A stretch of 48,944 nucleotides of DNA from Candidatus Pacearchaeota archaeon (GTDB taxonomy: Archaea > Nanobdellota > Nanobdellia > Pacearchaeales > GW2011-AR1). Below are positions 18,595 through 28,105 of this stretch, piece after piece. The notes beneath the pieces were generated by a model. The model was not told the DNA's origin, searched no databases, and saw only the letters and a program-made list of their open reading frames with translations. The position numbers were made by a program, and so were the translations under genes. Each line of letters starts with the position of its first letter. The stretch's first letter is position 1. Location: assembly GCA_018304165.1 (NCBI GenBank), contig JAGVWS010000036.1, forward strand, positions 1-48,944. The letters run 5' to 3'.

Positions 18595-18893
18595 ATTTGT
18601 CCTGTTATTTTATTTGTAAAAAAGGATGTTATCACAAAGCCATTCCCGTTTAAATATTTATCGTGAATTCTGATAATTGTAGCACATATTTGCACAGAAT
18701 TCCCGTGATAGATAATTCCAAAGAAAGTGCTATAATCAAGGGAATTATCTATAACTACAACTATCAAGTATCTTTCAGGTGATTCGTGATGTTTGAACTC
18801 ACTGTAGAAATATAAAACGTCCTGGTGCTCTTCATATCTTATTGTCAAAGGACTTCTTAGAGCAAACCGTATTTCTTCCAGTTGTTCGTTCAT
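18579..18893 (-). CDS. PBECR/DUF4258-like small protein (toxin-like), partner of DUF2283
   Basis: LRSPLTIRYEEHQDVLYFYSEF...YLIVVV...NGNGFVITSFFTNKITGQIW pattern; overlaps DUF2283 gene by 16 bp. Confidence 0.55.
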   Translation of the reverse strand: MNEQLEEIRFALRSPLTIRYEEHQDVLYFYSEFKHHESPERYLIVVVIDNSLDYSTFFGIIYHGNSVQICATIIRIHDKYLNGNGFVITSFFTNKITGQIWKTK

Positions 18894-18987
18894 TAATGGA
18901 TGCTTTTGTATGTGTTTCCACCTTTCTTTTGACAGATGTACTCTCTTCCGGTCTTGTCTTTAATTTTAAAAATGTAATCAATCATCT

Positions 18988-19446
18988 TCACACGTCCAGC
19001 ACAACCTCTATCTCATAACTTCCTTCTTTCTTTTTCTCAACTTTCATGTCATGGTAGGTTATTGCTTTTATGTGCTCATCAAATTCATAGCCCCCGCTCT
19101 TATCTCCCAGAAAATCGCATTTTAGCGAGTATCCTGCTTTGTCTTTGCTGATAATCAAGTTTTCAACTTTGCTTATTATGAAGTTTTCTGCATCTAAAAG
19201 AAATATTATTTCCTCAAGGAGATTATACAAAAGATTTTCAATGTCATCTCCCATTATTCCAATGCCTTTTTTAATTTTGGCTTTAATATTGTCTTTAGTC
19301 ATTGCTTCCCTGACAGCAAGGGCAGAATTAGCGAAGGCTTCCTCAAGAGTCTTTCCGCTGGCGCTGAATTTAATGTCTGCTGTGTGGGGGAGGAAGGTGA
19401 ACTTTTTAGTTTTGGGCGCCATCTTGCTCCTTACCCCTCTTCCCAC
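18988..19446 (-). CDS. Archease (RtcB co-factor); true start probably the MAPK Met near 19422
   Basis: FTFLPHTADIKFSASGKTLEEAFANSALAVREAM...LEEIIFLLDAENFI. Confidence 0.92.
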   Translation of the reverse strand: MGRGVRSKMAPKTKKFTFLPHTADIKFSASGKTLEEAFANSALAVREAMTKDNIKAKIKKGIGIMGDDIENLLYNLLEEIIFLLDAENFIISKVENLIISKDKAGYSLKCDFLGDKSGGYEFDEHIKAITYHDMKVEKKKEGSYEIEVVLDV

Positions 19447-19850
19447 ACATATAATTTCATCTTTTTGGGGGAGTACTGCTTTATGCTTGAGGAAAGCGCC
19501 CGCTCATGAACATACACAACTTCATGATAATTGCTTGCGCTGCACACACTCTGCAGCTCACAGACTCTGAACTCATATTCGTACTTTGCGGGAATCCTGT
19601 TTGAAATGAAGTTGTTTAGTTCAGAACTAACTTGCGAGATCTCAGACATCTTAATGACTTCATCCCTGAATTGTGCATTGCCTGCGAGCTGCTCAAGTAT
19701 CAGCTTTTCAGTCTCTATTATATTCTGGTCCTCAAGACTCTTGCTGCTGAACTTAGAAAATACAATCACCACTGCCCCAAGTATCAGAAGTATTGCTATG
19801 AACGCCTCAAGTATTCTTATGATTCCGCGCTTGTTGTTTATATAAATCAT
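19431..19850 (-). CDS. Pilin-like membrane protein
   Basis: Short basic N-terminus KRG followed by hydrophobic IIRILEAFIAILLILGAVVIVF. Confidence 0.55.
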   Translation of the reverse strand: MIYINNKRGIIRILEAFIAILLILGAVVIVFSKFSSKSLEDQNIIETEKLILEQLAGNAQFRDEVIKMSEISQVSSELNNFISNRIPAKYEYEFRVCELQSVCSASNYHEVVYVHERALSSSIKQYSPKKMKLYVWEEG

Positions 19851-19978
19851 TTTGCCCCGAATTATTTTTATTAATTATCTTATAAAAAGCCATATTAACT
19901 CAGCCTACTAAGCTGGCGGTTCATCTTAACAGTTAATTATGAATTTTTCTAAATTTTTCCTTTTTATTTATATCCCTT

Positions 19979-20680
19979 TTAATAACTATAAATCCTCATC
20001 TTTACATTCTGCAGGGTGCCATTGCTGTACAACATCTGCCTTATTATCTCATCTGCTTTAATATTGAGCGTTGTTGAAAGAGTCCTGAGAGAGTAGACGA
20101 GAGTATTCCCTCTGTCATCCATAACTATAAACCCAAAATCACTTGACTTAGAAACTCTTAAATTATCCCTGAACTTTTCATAATTTTCCCAGTATGTCTT
20201 GTTTAATGCAAGTATTTTGCTGTATGAAAGAGCATCAACCTTTCTTGTAACGCTAAGCCTGTATTTTGATACAGCAGAGCATGGGGCTGTGTTTATATTT
20301 GAGTCTGGAAATTCGTCAGAAATATAAACGTCATAGAATCCCCTGGCACCGTATATGAAGAGATTGTTTTGAGTTGCTTTGGAACTTACGAGCGAGCCGT
20401 TCTTTTCAAAAACGGCCGTATAACTTCCCATACTTATTGGAACTGAAAAGCATGCTTCCGCAATATCTTCTTCAACGTTAAGCCCAACTTTGCTTAAATT
20501 TGCCTTCAGGTAATCCGGCAGGTTTACCTTTAAAATTTCAATAGTATTGCTTTCTGTCTTTGTTTCAAACGGCTTTATGAAATAGAAAAGCACAAACACA
20601 AAGCTTATGAATATCAGGGCTGCCAGAATGGCTTCCAAGTGGCCAGTGCCTCTTTTGTTTTTCATATCTATGAAATTCAT
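19979..20680 (-). CDS. Pilin-like membrane protein
   Basis: KNKRGTGHLEAILAALIFISFVFVLFYF N-terminal class III-like signal/TM. Confidence 0.55.
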   Translation of the reverse strand: MNFIDMKNKRGTGHLEAILAALIFISFVFVLFYFIKPFETKTESNTIEILKVNLPDYLKANLSKVGLNVEEDIAEACFSVPISMGSYTAVFEKNGSLVSSKATQNNLFIYGARGFYDVYISDEFPDSNINTAPCSAVSKYRLSVTRKVDALSYSKILALNKTYWENYEKFRDNLRVSKSSDFGFIVMDDRGNTLVYSLRTLSTTLNIKADEIIRQMLYSNGTLQNVKMRIYSY

Positions 20681-20761
20681 ATTGCAAGCCCCTTAATCCC
20701 TTTAATTAATATCTTATTGTAAATTATCATATCATTCTAATAACTTTTATTGTATATTTAA

Positions 20762-20940
20762 GTGAGCAGTGTAAATCTACACTAACTTTTAGTGAATTTT
20801 ATCAATAGCCTTTATGTTCATTATAAGTAACCATTTTAACATTAATTAATATTTCGGACAATTGCATGCATCTTAAATTACTGTTTTTACAGTTTATTAG
20901 TTAATTATTCTTAGTTCTGAGGTAACCTATTGGTGCGAAA
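20762..20940 (-). repeat. Dispersed intergenic element, family 2, copy A (inverted relative to copies B and C)
   Basis: Reverse complement aligns over its length with 30646-30822 (agaatAATTAACT..., GCATG(C/T)AATTGTC, AAAAGTTAGTG, ATTTACACTGCTCAC). Confidence 0.75.
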
Positions 20941-21042
20941 ATGCCCTGATATCCTATATTTATCATTTAACCTTAATTAATCTCAACTCTCTTTTAAATT
21001 ATTATCAATTGAAGTATAATCTCAATTTTATTATGAATATCA

Positions 21043-21873
21043 TCACCCAAACACGCTCCTTGCCCCCATTAATACCAGGAACGATATTGCTGATAGTATA
21101 AAAGAGTGTTTGATTCCTGCCCTTACTTTTCCTTCAGCTATCTTGCCTATTACCAATCCTGTGAAAATGCCCTGCGTTATTATAAGGAAGAGGAAGGGAT
21201 TTGAAAACTTCTCGCTTGATAGTCCAACGTTCCTGAAAGTCGTGATGTCTGTTTCAACTCCATAGCTCCCTATTGTGCTTGTAAGTGGGATAATCTTAAA
21301 CTGCACCACAAGTATTATCGCTATGAATACGAGGAAAATAATATAGCCCTGCACAACTAAATTATAGATTGCTGATTTCTGCTCTTTTTTTAGCTTTTCA
21401 ACTTCTGATACTGACTCTGCAACGGATTCTAAAATTTTCTCTATGTTCCCTCCAGCCTTTTCAGCCTCGCTTATCTGGGAAACAGCCCTCTTTATCACGG
21501 GGCTGTCTGTATCCTCTGCAAAGACTTTAAGAGCCTGCTGAATGGGAATTCCAAGGGATATCTGGTTTGCTAATTTGTCTATGTGAGGCGTTAGGGCTCC
21601 ATAATCCTTACCTTTTATATTTACGATGCTCCTGCTTATCGGAGTTCCTGAATTTACGCTCTCCACAAGGTTTCTTGAAAACTCAAGAAACATCCTTTCT
21701 ATTTCTTTCTCATGCGTTGTGGAAGCAATGGTAGATATAACAAAGGGCAGCGACCCTATTATTGCTCCCAGCCCTATAATTAAATACATCAGCTCGCTGT
21801 CCCTAAGCCAAATAACGCTTGAAGCAATTATCAGCAAGCCGAATATAACACCTAAAATCTTTCCTTTTTCCAT
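21043..21873 (-). CDS. Type II secretion F / TadC/ArlJ-like membrane protein
   Basis: FSRNLVESVNSGTPISRSI...ANQISLGIPIQQALKVFAEDTDSPVIKRAVSQISEAEKAGGNIEKILESVAESV plus C-terminal TMs. Confidence 0.85.
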   Translation of the reverse strand: MEKGKILGVIFGLLIIASSVIWLRDSELMYLIIGLGAIIGSLPFVISTIASTTHEKEIERMFLEFSRNLVESVNSGTPISRSIVNIKGKDYGALTPHIDKLANQISLGIPIQQALKVFAEDTDSPVIKRAVSQISEAEKAGGNIEKILESVAESVSEVEKLKKEQKSAIYNLVVQGYIIFLVFIAIILVVQFKIIPLTSTIGSYGVETDITTFRNVGLSSEKFSNPFLFLIITQGIFTGLVIGKIAEGKVRAGIKHSFILSAISFLVLMGARSVFG

Positions 21874-22022
21874 GTTGCCTCTTTTATTGGTTTTATTCTC
21901 AATATGACTAACAATTAAGGATTTATTAAGTTTGACATGGGTGGTTTTTGTTATTGAAGCAGGTAAGACAATGGAAATAAAACACCGAAATCTTTTTATA
22001 TGTTCATTATTGTTAACTTTTT

Positions 22023-22586
22023 ATGGTTAAGATTAATTCTTCCGCGCCGCAATTTACTGAAAAAGCATTCGTTAACGGGAAGGAAGAAACTATCAGCTTG
22101 GGCAATTATAAAGGCAGATGGGTTATTCTGTTCTTCTATCCTGCAGACTTCACTTTTGTCTGCCCCACTGAGCTTGGAAAGCTCGCTGATAATTATGAGC
22201 AGTTTAAGAAGCTGAACACAGAAGTAATAAGTGTCAGTACTGATACTGTCTTTGTTCATAAGGCATGGCATGATCATTCTCCGACTATTAATAAGATAAA
22301 ATTCCCGATGCTGGCAGACCCAACCCGCAGCGTTTGTCGCTCTTATGAAACTCTCATTGAAGAAGAGGGCCTGTCCCTCCGCGCCACTTTCATTATTGAC
22401 CCTGAAGGGATAATTAAGGCTTATGAATTCCACAATAATGATATCGGCAGGAGCATTGATGAACTACTTCGGAAGGTTCAGGCGGCGCAGTTTGTTGCCG
22501 AGCATCATGGAGAAGTATGCCCGATGGACTGGAAGCCCGGCCAGAAGACTTTAAAGCCGGGAATGGAATTGGTGGGGAAGATATAA
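22023..22586 (+). CDS. ahpC: Peroxiredoxin (AhpC type)
   Basis: FFYPADFTFVCPTELGKLAD...STDTVFVHKAWHD...AEHHGEVCPMDWKPG. Confidence 0.95.
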   Translation: MVKINSSAPQFTEKAFVNGKEETISLGNYKGRWVILFFYPADFTFVCPTELGKLADNYEQFKKLNTEVISVSTDTVFVHKAWHDHSPTINKIKFPMLADPTRSVCRSYETLIEEEGLSLRATFIIDPEGIIKAYEFHNNDIGRSIDELLRKVQAAQFVAEHHGEVCPMDWKPGQKTLKPGMELVGKI

Positions 22587-22669
22587 CATCAGAAATATCT
22601 AGTATTTTTCTAAGAAGATTATATAGAGACACCTAAAACTTTAAATAACTTATTAACGATAGTTAACTT

Positions 22670-23890
22670 ATGGAAAAAATATCCTTAAAAGAAATTTATC
22701 TTGATAACGCAGCAACGACTTATACTGACAAGCGCGTCGTTGATGAGATGTTGAAGTACATGTCGGGCGATGGAGTTTACGGCAATCCAGGCAGTTTTAA
22801 CACTATTGGCTTGAAGGCTAAGAAAGCCCTTGATGATGCCCGCCAAAGAGCAGCTAATATCCTTGGATGCAATAGTTCAGAAATCATTTTCACCGGAAGC
22901 GGCACTGAAAGCATCAATTTAGCTCTGCAGGGCATTGCCCGCGCTAACATGAACAGCAAGAAAAAGCATATTATTACATCAAAAGTTGAGCACAAAGCAG
23001 TTCTTGAAACCTGTGAATATCTTGAAAGTACTGGTTTCAAAGTTACCTATCTGGATGTTGATGAATTCGGATTAGTTAAGCCTGAAAAGCTTGGGGCTGC
23101 TCTAACTGATGAAACCCTCCTCGTTTCAATCATGTACGCTAATAATGAGGTTGGAAGCGTTAATAATATTCCTGAGCTTGTTAAGGTTTGTAAAGAAAGC
23201 GGAAAAAAGGTTTTATTCCACACTGATGCCTGTCAGGCTGCAGGATACCTTGATATTAATATTAAGAATTTGGGGGTTGACCTAATGACAATTAATGCCA
23301 GTAAGCTCTATGGACCCAAGGGAGTTGGTTTGTTATACATCCGACAAGGAGTGGTTTTAAAGCCCATAATTATTGGCGGAGGCCAGGAGAGAGGTTTGAG
23401 GAGCGGAACTGAAAACGTCGCTGGAATAGTTGGTTTTGTTAAAGCCCTGGAAATCGCTGAGCAGGAGAAAAATTCTGAAGTTAAGCGTTTGACCGAGCTT
23501 CGTGATTATCTTATTAAAAACCTGATGGAAAAAATACCTAAAGTCTTATTGAATGGCCATCCAATGCAAAGGCTTCCAAACAACGCCAATTTAAGTTTTA
23601 TTGATGTTGAAGGAGAAGCGATTATGCTCATGATGAATGAAGTTGCAGGCATTTGTGCCAGCTCAGGAAGCGCCTGCACTTCCAAGACTCTTGATCCGAG
23701 CCATGTTATCCTTGCTCTCGGCAGGCCTTATGAAGTCGCTCATGGGAGCATTCGTTTCACTCTCGGCCGCTCAACAACAAAAGCAAATATTGACAAAGTA
23801 ATTGAAGTCCTTCCGGGAATTATTGAAAAGCTGCGAGAAATTAGTCCTGTCAATCTTAAAATGGAGGAGGTTTTGCCGATAGGGAAATGA
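22670..23890 (+). CDS. Cysteine desulfurase (NifS/IscS type)
   Basis: YLDNAATTYTDKRVVDEM...HTDACQAAG...SGSACTSKTLDPSHV. Confidence 0.95.
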   Translation: MEKISLKEIYLDNAATTYTDKRVVDEMLKYMSGDGVYGNPGSFNTIGLKAKKALDDARQRAANILGCNSSEIIFTGSGTESINLALQGIARANMNSKKKHIITSKVEHKAVLETCEYLESTGFKVTYLDVDEFGLVKPEKLGAALTDETLLVSIMYANNEVGSVNNIPELVKVCKESGKKVLFHTDACQAAGYLDINIKNLGVDLMTINASKLYGPKGVGLLYIRQGVVLKPIIIGGGQERGLRSGTENVAGIVGFVKALEIAEQEKNSEVKRLTELRDYLIKNLMEKIPKVLLNGHPMQRLPNNANLSFIDVEGEAIMLMMNEVAGICASSGSACTSKTLDPSHVILALGRPYEVAHGSIRFTLGRSTTKANIDKVIEVLPGIIEKLREISPVNLKMEEVLPIGK

Positions 23891-24618
23891 AAATGGAAAA
23901 AGAAGAAATGATAGATGACGAACTCTCATCTGTTAATGAATTGAAAGTTATTCCAATGCGTCATAAGGACGTTGAGGCAAAAGTTAAAGCTGGCAAAGTG
24001 GAAGAATGGTTCTATACTGATATTGTTAAGGATCACTTCTTCAATCCCCGTAATTTATTGAGAAGCGATGATGACTTAAAAAAATTTGCTCATGATGGTT
24101 ATGGGAGTGTGGGTGCGGCAGCGTGCGGCGATAAAATGGATATGTGGATTAAGATTGATAAGGAAAACGATAAAATCATTGGCTGCTTGTTTAAAACTTT
24201 TGGATGCGGGAGTGCAATTGCTAGCACCTCCATGCTTACTGTAATGATTACAGAAAATGGCGGAATGCTTATTGAGCAAGCTCTCAAAATTAAGCCACAA
24301 GATATAGTTAAGAGGCTTGGCGACTTGCCTCAGAGAAAATTCCATTGTTCGGTTCTCGGTGATAAATCTCTTCGTCAGGCAATTAATGATTATTTCAGAA
24401 GAACTGGCCAGAACGACAGGATTGTCATTGAGGGAGCACAAGTTGTTGATATGGCCTTGAAGATTACTGACAAGGATATTGAGGAAGCTGTTCTTGACGG
24501 AGCACACGACTTTGAAGCTGTTCAGAAGAAAACAAAGGTGGGCGTTCATGACAAATCATGCATCCCAAAAGTTAAGGAATTAATCGAGTTTTATAAGCAG
24601 AAGTACTATGGAGGATAA
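23887..24618 (+). CDS. Fe-S cluster assembly scaffold IscU/NifU-like
   Basis: VKDHFFNPRN...AACGDKMDMWIKID...TFGCGSAIASTSMLTVMI...PQRKFHCSVLGDKSLRQAINDY; 4-bp overlap with upstream gene. Confidence 0.92.
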   Translation: MKMEKEEMIDDELSSVNELKVIPMRHKDVEAKVKAGKVEEWFYTDIVKDHFFNPRNLLRSDDDLKKFAHDGYGSVGAAACGDKMDMWIKIDKENDKIIGCLFKTFGCGSAIASTSMLTVMITENGGMLIEQALKIKPQDIVKRLGDLPQRKFHCSVLGDKSLRQAINDYFRRTGQNDRIVIEGAQVVDMALKITDKDIEEAVLDGAHDFEAVQKKTKVGVHDKSCIPKVKELIEFYKQKYYGG

Positions 24619-25336
24619 TATGAGTAAAAAAGGAAATCAAGTTAGCTTAGAAGAGAGAAAAATTAATGTTAATACTGCACGTGCTGCTAAATTAGGCGAG
24701 GCTGATGGTGGTTTGAATAATGATCATATTTCAGCTAATAAACCTCTAAAAATCTCAAAAGACTGGACTATTGCTGAAATTTTTGAGCGTTTTCCCAAGC
24801 ATATTGATGAGCTTTCAGAAATCATGGCTGATTACGGTCTCCATTGCGTGGGATGTCAAGTAAATGCTTACGAAACTCTTGAGCAGGGCTGTCTTGGGCA
24901 TGGCCTTGATGGCAAGGTGGTTAAAAATCTTGTGAATGATCTGAATAAAATAATATCTGACAAAAAGAATAAAACAGTATCTAACAATGGAAATCTGATT
25001 ACATTGACAGATAGCGCAAAAAGCAGGTTATTGGAGATATTAAACAATAAATCCAGAGAGGTTGGTAGGAAAGTCTTTTTGAGAATTAACTGTAGCGGCG
25101 GGGGTGAAAGCAAGGACTCCTGCTGTCAAGTTATTTATTCCTTCGGCTTTGAGAAGAATGTCATGGAGAATGATGCAGCCATTCCCATCAAGAACTCAAA
25201 TATAAATGTAATAGTGAAGAAGGAGGATATTGACAAGTTCAATGGGCTGGAAGTGGATTATATAGAAGATGGCAAAGTAAAGGGCTTCAAGATAACAAAT
25301 AATAAACTAAACTCCGGATGCGCATGCTGCGGATAA
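24608..25336 (+). CDS. DUF1858 (prismane-associated redox disulfide) domain fused to A-type (HesB/IscA-like) carrier
   Basis: N-half ADYGLHCVGCQVNAYETLEQGCLGHGLD; C-half LTDSAKSRLLEIL...VFLRINCSGGG...NGLEVDYIEDGKVKGFKI...GCACCG. Confidence 0.85.
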   Translation: MEDNMSKKGNQVSLEERKINVNTARAAKLGEADGGLNNDHISANKPLKISKDWTIAEIFERFPKHIDELSEIMADYGLHCVGCQVNAYETLEQGCLGHGLDGKVVKNLVNDLNKIISDKKNKTVSNNGNLITLTDSAKSRLLEILNNKSREVGRKVFLRINCSGGGESKDSCCQVIYSFGFEKNVMENDAAIPIKNSNINVIVKKEDIDKFNGLEVDYIEDGKVKGFKITNNKLNSGCACCG

Positions 25337-25500
25337 ATAATAAAAATTAATAAAACCAATAAATTAGTGAATAATAAAAATTGTGTAAAAAGTGTTAGTT
25401 ACTTAGATGAACTAACCTGCTTGAATGAGCCAATACTTGCTTTAACATTTCATTTTATATATTAATTAAATAAATCTTAAATTGTCTAAAGGGCTAAATC

Positions 25501-25770
25501 ATGGCTATCTTAAAAACAGAAGACAAAGAAGTTGAAGTTCCCGATAATGAATCATTAATTGATGCTGCCCAGGAGCTGGGTGTTTTATTCAGCTGTGAGA
25601 ATGGGACTTGCGGGACCTGCCTGACAAATATTGAGGAAGGCGAAGAGAACCTTAATGAGCTGACTCCTGCCGAGAAAGACTATGGAATTGAAGAAGGAGA
25701 AAACAGAAGGCTCATGTGCCAGTGCAGGATTAAGGAAGGAGAAGTAAAGATAAGATATGATGGTTTTTGA
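25501..25770 (+). CDS. Plant-type 2Fe-2S ferredoxin
   Basis: FSCENGTCGTCLTNIEEGEENL...LMCQCRIKEGEV. Confidence 0.93.
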   Translation: MAILKTEDKEVEVPDNESLIDAAQELGVLFSCENGTCGTCLTNIEEGEENLNELTPAEKDYGIEEGENRRLMCQCRIKEGEVKIRYDGF

Positions 25771-25783
25771 AAATGCTGACTAA

Positions 25784-26002
25784 AAAAAGATTGTAAAATA
25801 TTTTAAAGAAGAGAATTCTAATGATGTTACTCTTGAAAATCTATTCAAGGATTTGAAGCTTGAAGCTAAGGATTTACCAGTCCTTTAATTCTTTTTAGAG
25901 CAGCTTATTAATGAAAAGATTATAATTCGTGGTCACACTATGAAAGGAATTTATTGACAAATTCTTTGCAGTTTGAAACTTCTAATAGATGGCTTGAATT
26001 GA
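25784..26002 (+). pseudogene. Remnant small ORF with two internal stops
   Basis: KKIVKYFKEENSNDVTLENLFKDLKLEAKDLPVL*FFLEQLINEKIIIRGHTMKGIY*QILCSLKLLIDGLN*. Confidence 0.5.
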
Positions 26003-26021
26003 TTAATTTAGCAAGTAAGAA

Positions 26022-26291
26022 TTAATTTTCTTTAACTATTCTTTCTATGTTGTCTTTTTTACTATTTATCCAAAGATAAACAGAAATAAAAGCTATTTCT
26101 ATGAATATTAAAAACAAACTTAGAATTATTAGTAGCGATAAATTATTGCTTAACATTTCTATAGAAACAAACATATAAGAAAGCACTCCAATGAGAAGAG
26201 AGATAGCTACTGTCCAAATTACATTTACGTACGTAAGGTATGTCTGATATTTAAAATTTAATAAAGTAATATCTTTATTACTTAACCCCAT
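26022..26291 (-). CDS. Small two-TM membrane protein
   Basis: Two hydrophobic helices; overlaps the upstream gene. Confidence 0.5.
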   Translation of the reverse strand: MGLSNKDITLLNFKYQTYLTYVNVIWTVAISLLIGVLSYMFVSIEMLSNNLSLLIILSLFLIFIEIAFISVYLWINSKKDNIERIVKEN

Positions 26292-26470
26292 TTTCTTAGT
26301 CCGCCCATAAGAGATAATAATGCTCCGATTAACAGAGAAAGTATTGGTGCTATAATAATCTGGCTTCTTGTCGGTATTGTTATTGCGAAACCACCCAGCC
26401 CAACTATTATAAGAACTATTCCGATAATTAAAGATAACAGATTTATAGTTTCTTTTGTGCCTTTTCTCAC
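26282..26470 (-). CDS. Small two-TM membrane protein
   Basis: Two hydrophobic helices. Confidence 0.45.
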   Translation of the reverse strand: MRKGTKETINLLSLIIGIVLIIVGLGGFAITIPTRSQIIIAPILSLLIGALLSLMGGLRKWG

Positions 26471-26641
26471 TTTTTCACCCTCTTTTTTATTGCTATAAGT
26501 ATGATTATTCTACTTTAAAACCTTTGTGTCTTCTTGATGGATTTCTTTTTCGTTTATTTTTTACTCTCCTCTGCTAACCACCAACCGATAAGTTAACAGA
26601 GAACTTCATTCCAAAGCTTAATAAACTATAGTTAACTTTTC

Positions 26642-27277
26642 ATGCTCATGTATAAAATAGAAGAGCTTGGCTTTGAGCTTCCTGAGCTTCCGTTTGCTTA
26701 CAATGCCCTTGAGCCCTACATGGATGAAGAAACAATGAAGATTCATCATAGCAAGCATCATAAGGCTTATGCTGACAAGCTTAAGGGAGTTGCAGAAAAG
26801 AATGGATTCTCCTCGCAAAAACCCTTAGACTTGATTAAGAATATTAATAGTCTGCCTAAGGAAGCTCAGAAAGGCGTTAGGAATTTTGGCGGGGGGCATA
26901 TTAATCATTCTTTCTTTTGGACAGTTCTAAAGAAGGGCATCAGCCACGACAATTTAGAAGTTATCAGAGCCATTGAGAAGAAGTTTGAAAGCTACGAAAA
27001 ATTTGTTGAGCAGTTCACTAATGCCTCAAATACTTTTTTCGGAAGCGGGTGGACATGGTTAGTTGTTAATGCTAATAAAGAACTAGAAATAATTAATACT
27101 GCCAACCAAGACAGTCCTTACAGCAATAATCAGAAGCCAATACTTTGTTTGGATTTATGGGAGCATGCATACTATATCCTATACAAATGGAACCGCGCAG
27201 AATATGTCAAGAATTGGTGGAACATAGTCAATTGGGAGAAGGTGAATGAATATTACTTGGAAGCGATGAGGGAATAG
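26642..27277 (+). CDS. Fe/Mn superoxide dismutase
   Basis: ELPFAYNALEPYMDEETMKIHHSKHHKAYADKL...GGGHINHSFFW...GSGWTWLV...DLWEHAYYILYKWNRAEYVKNWW. Confidence 0.96.
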   Translation: MLMYKIEELGFELPELPFAYNALEPYMDEETMKIHHSKHHKAYADKLKGVAEKNGFSSQKPLDLIKNINSLPKEAQKGVRNFGGGHINHSFFWTVLKKGISHDNLEVIRAIEKKFESYEKFVEQFTNASNTFFGSGWTWLVVNANKELEIINTANQDSPYSNNQKPILCLDLWEHAYYILYKWNRAEYVKNWWNIVNWEKVNEYYLEAMRE

Positions 27278-27282
27278 ACTAT

Positions 27283-28011
27283 TTACTTGGCTATCTTCCA
27301 TAATAAATCAAAATATTGTTTGAATGATTTTGCTGATTCTCTTGATTCTATCACAAAGGCCATTATTTTAGGTTCATAAAACACGATTAAGACTTTATTA
27401 TTAATTATCTCTAATGAAACAGGTGTTATGTATTCTCCTGGCATCACCCTTACTTTAGTTAGCGGTTGCCTCTTTCTTTCATTAATTAATTCTTTGGCAT
27501 CTTTATTGTAAATGATCTTCATTTTCACTTTTTTTCTTGCCCTTACTTTGTTGAATTCTTTAAAATATCCTGCAAGAATATCTGCTGATTTTGGTGCACC
27601 TATAATGAGCCACTCATCGTTTTTATGCGAGTCTTTTAAGATGTCTTCCCAGATTGCTTTTACGCTCTCTGTGCCAACATGAATTGTTGCTTTGACATCT
27701 TTTGAGATTTTATTATAAATTTTTTCTAGATTAATAATCTCTTTTTCGGCTGTTATCAACTCTTTCTTTTTGTTCGCTACTATTTTATTTAATAATTTAG
27801 GATTAGCGGGCTCAAAGAGCCTCTTTTTAGCTTCCATTACCTCGTTAACAAGTCCAATCTTAGAAAGTTTATTCAGAGCTTTGTAGACTGAAACTCTGTT
27901 AAGGTTCGTGCCTTTTGATATCTCAGTTATGTTGGATATCTTGCTCTTTAATAAAAAATTGTAAACCGCCCATTCGCTATCTAATAAACCCAAATCCTTG
28001 GTTATACTCAT
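27283..28011 (-). CDS. TrmB-family transcriptional regulator
   Basis: LGLLDSEWAVYNFLLKSKISNITEISKGTNLNRVSVYKALNKLSKIGLV plus C-terminal sensor-like domain. Confidence 0.85.
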   Translation of the reverse strand: MSITKDLGLLDSEWAVYNFLLKSKISNITEISKGTNLNRVSVYKALNKLSKIGLVNEVMEAKKRLFEPANPKLLNKIVANKKKELITAEKEIINLEKIYNKISKDVKATIHVGTESVKAIWEDILKDSHKNDEWLIIGAPKSADILAGYFKEFNKVRARKKVKMKIIYNKDAKELINERKRQPLTKVRVMPGEYITPVSLEIINNKVLIVFYEPKIMAFVIESRESAKSFKQYFDLLWKIAK

Positions 28012-28105
28012 AATGTATGTTGTTTTTCTGCATACTTAAACTTTTCTATTCGTTGTATATTGATAGTCAACAAAAACTTATAATGGATTAATAGATAGTT
28101 TCTAA

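Noticed and set aside
19139-19874. Plus-strand ORFs opposite archease and the pilin-like gene
   Set aside because: Shadow ORFs of recognised minus-strand genes.
21996-22433. 145-aa minus-strand ORF across the peroxiredoxin gene
   Set aside because: Antisense to a clear AhpC-family CDS; no domain and no promoter.
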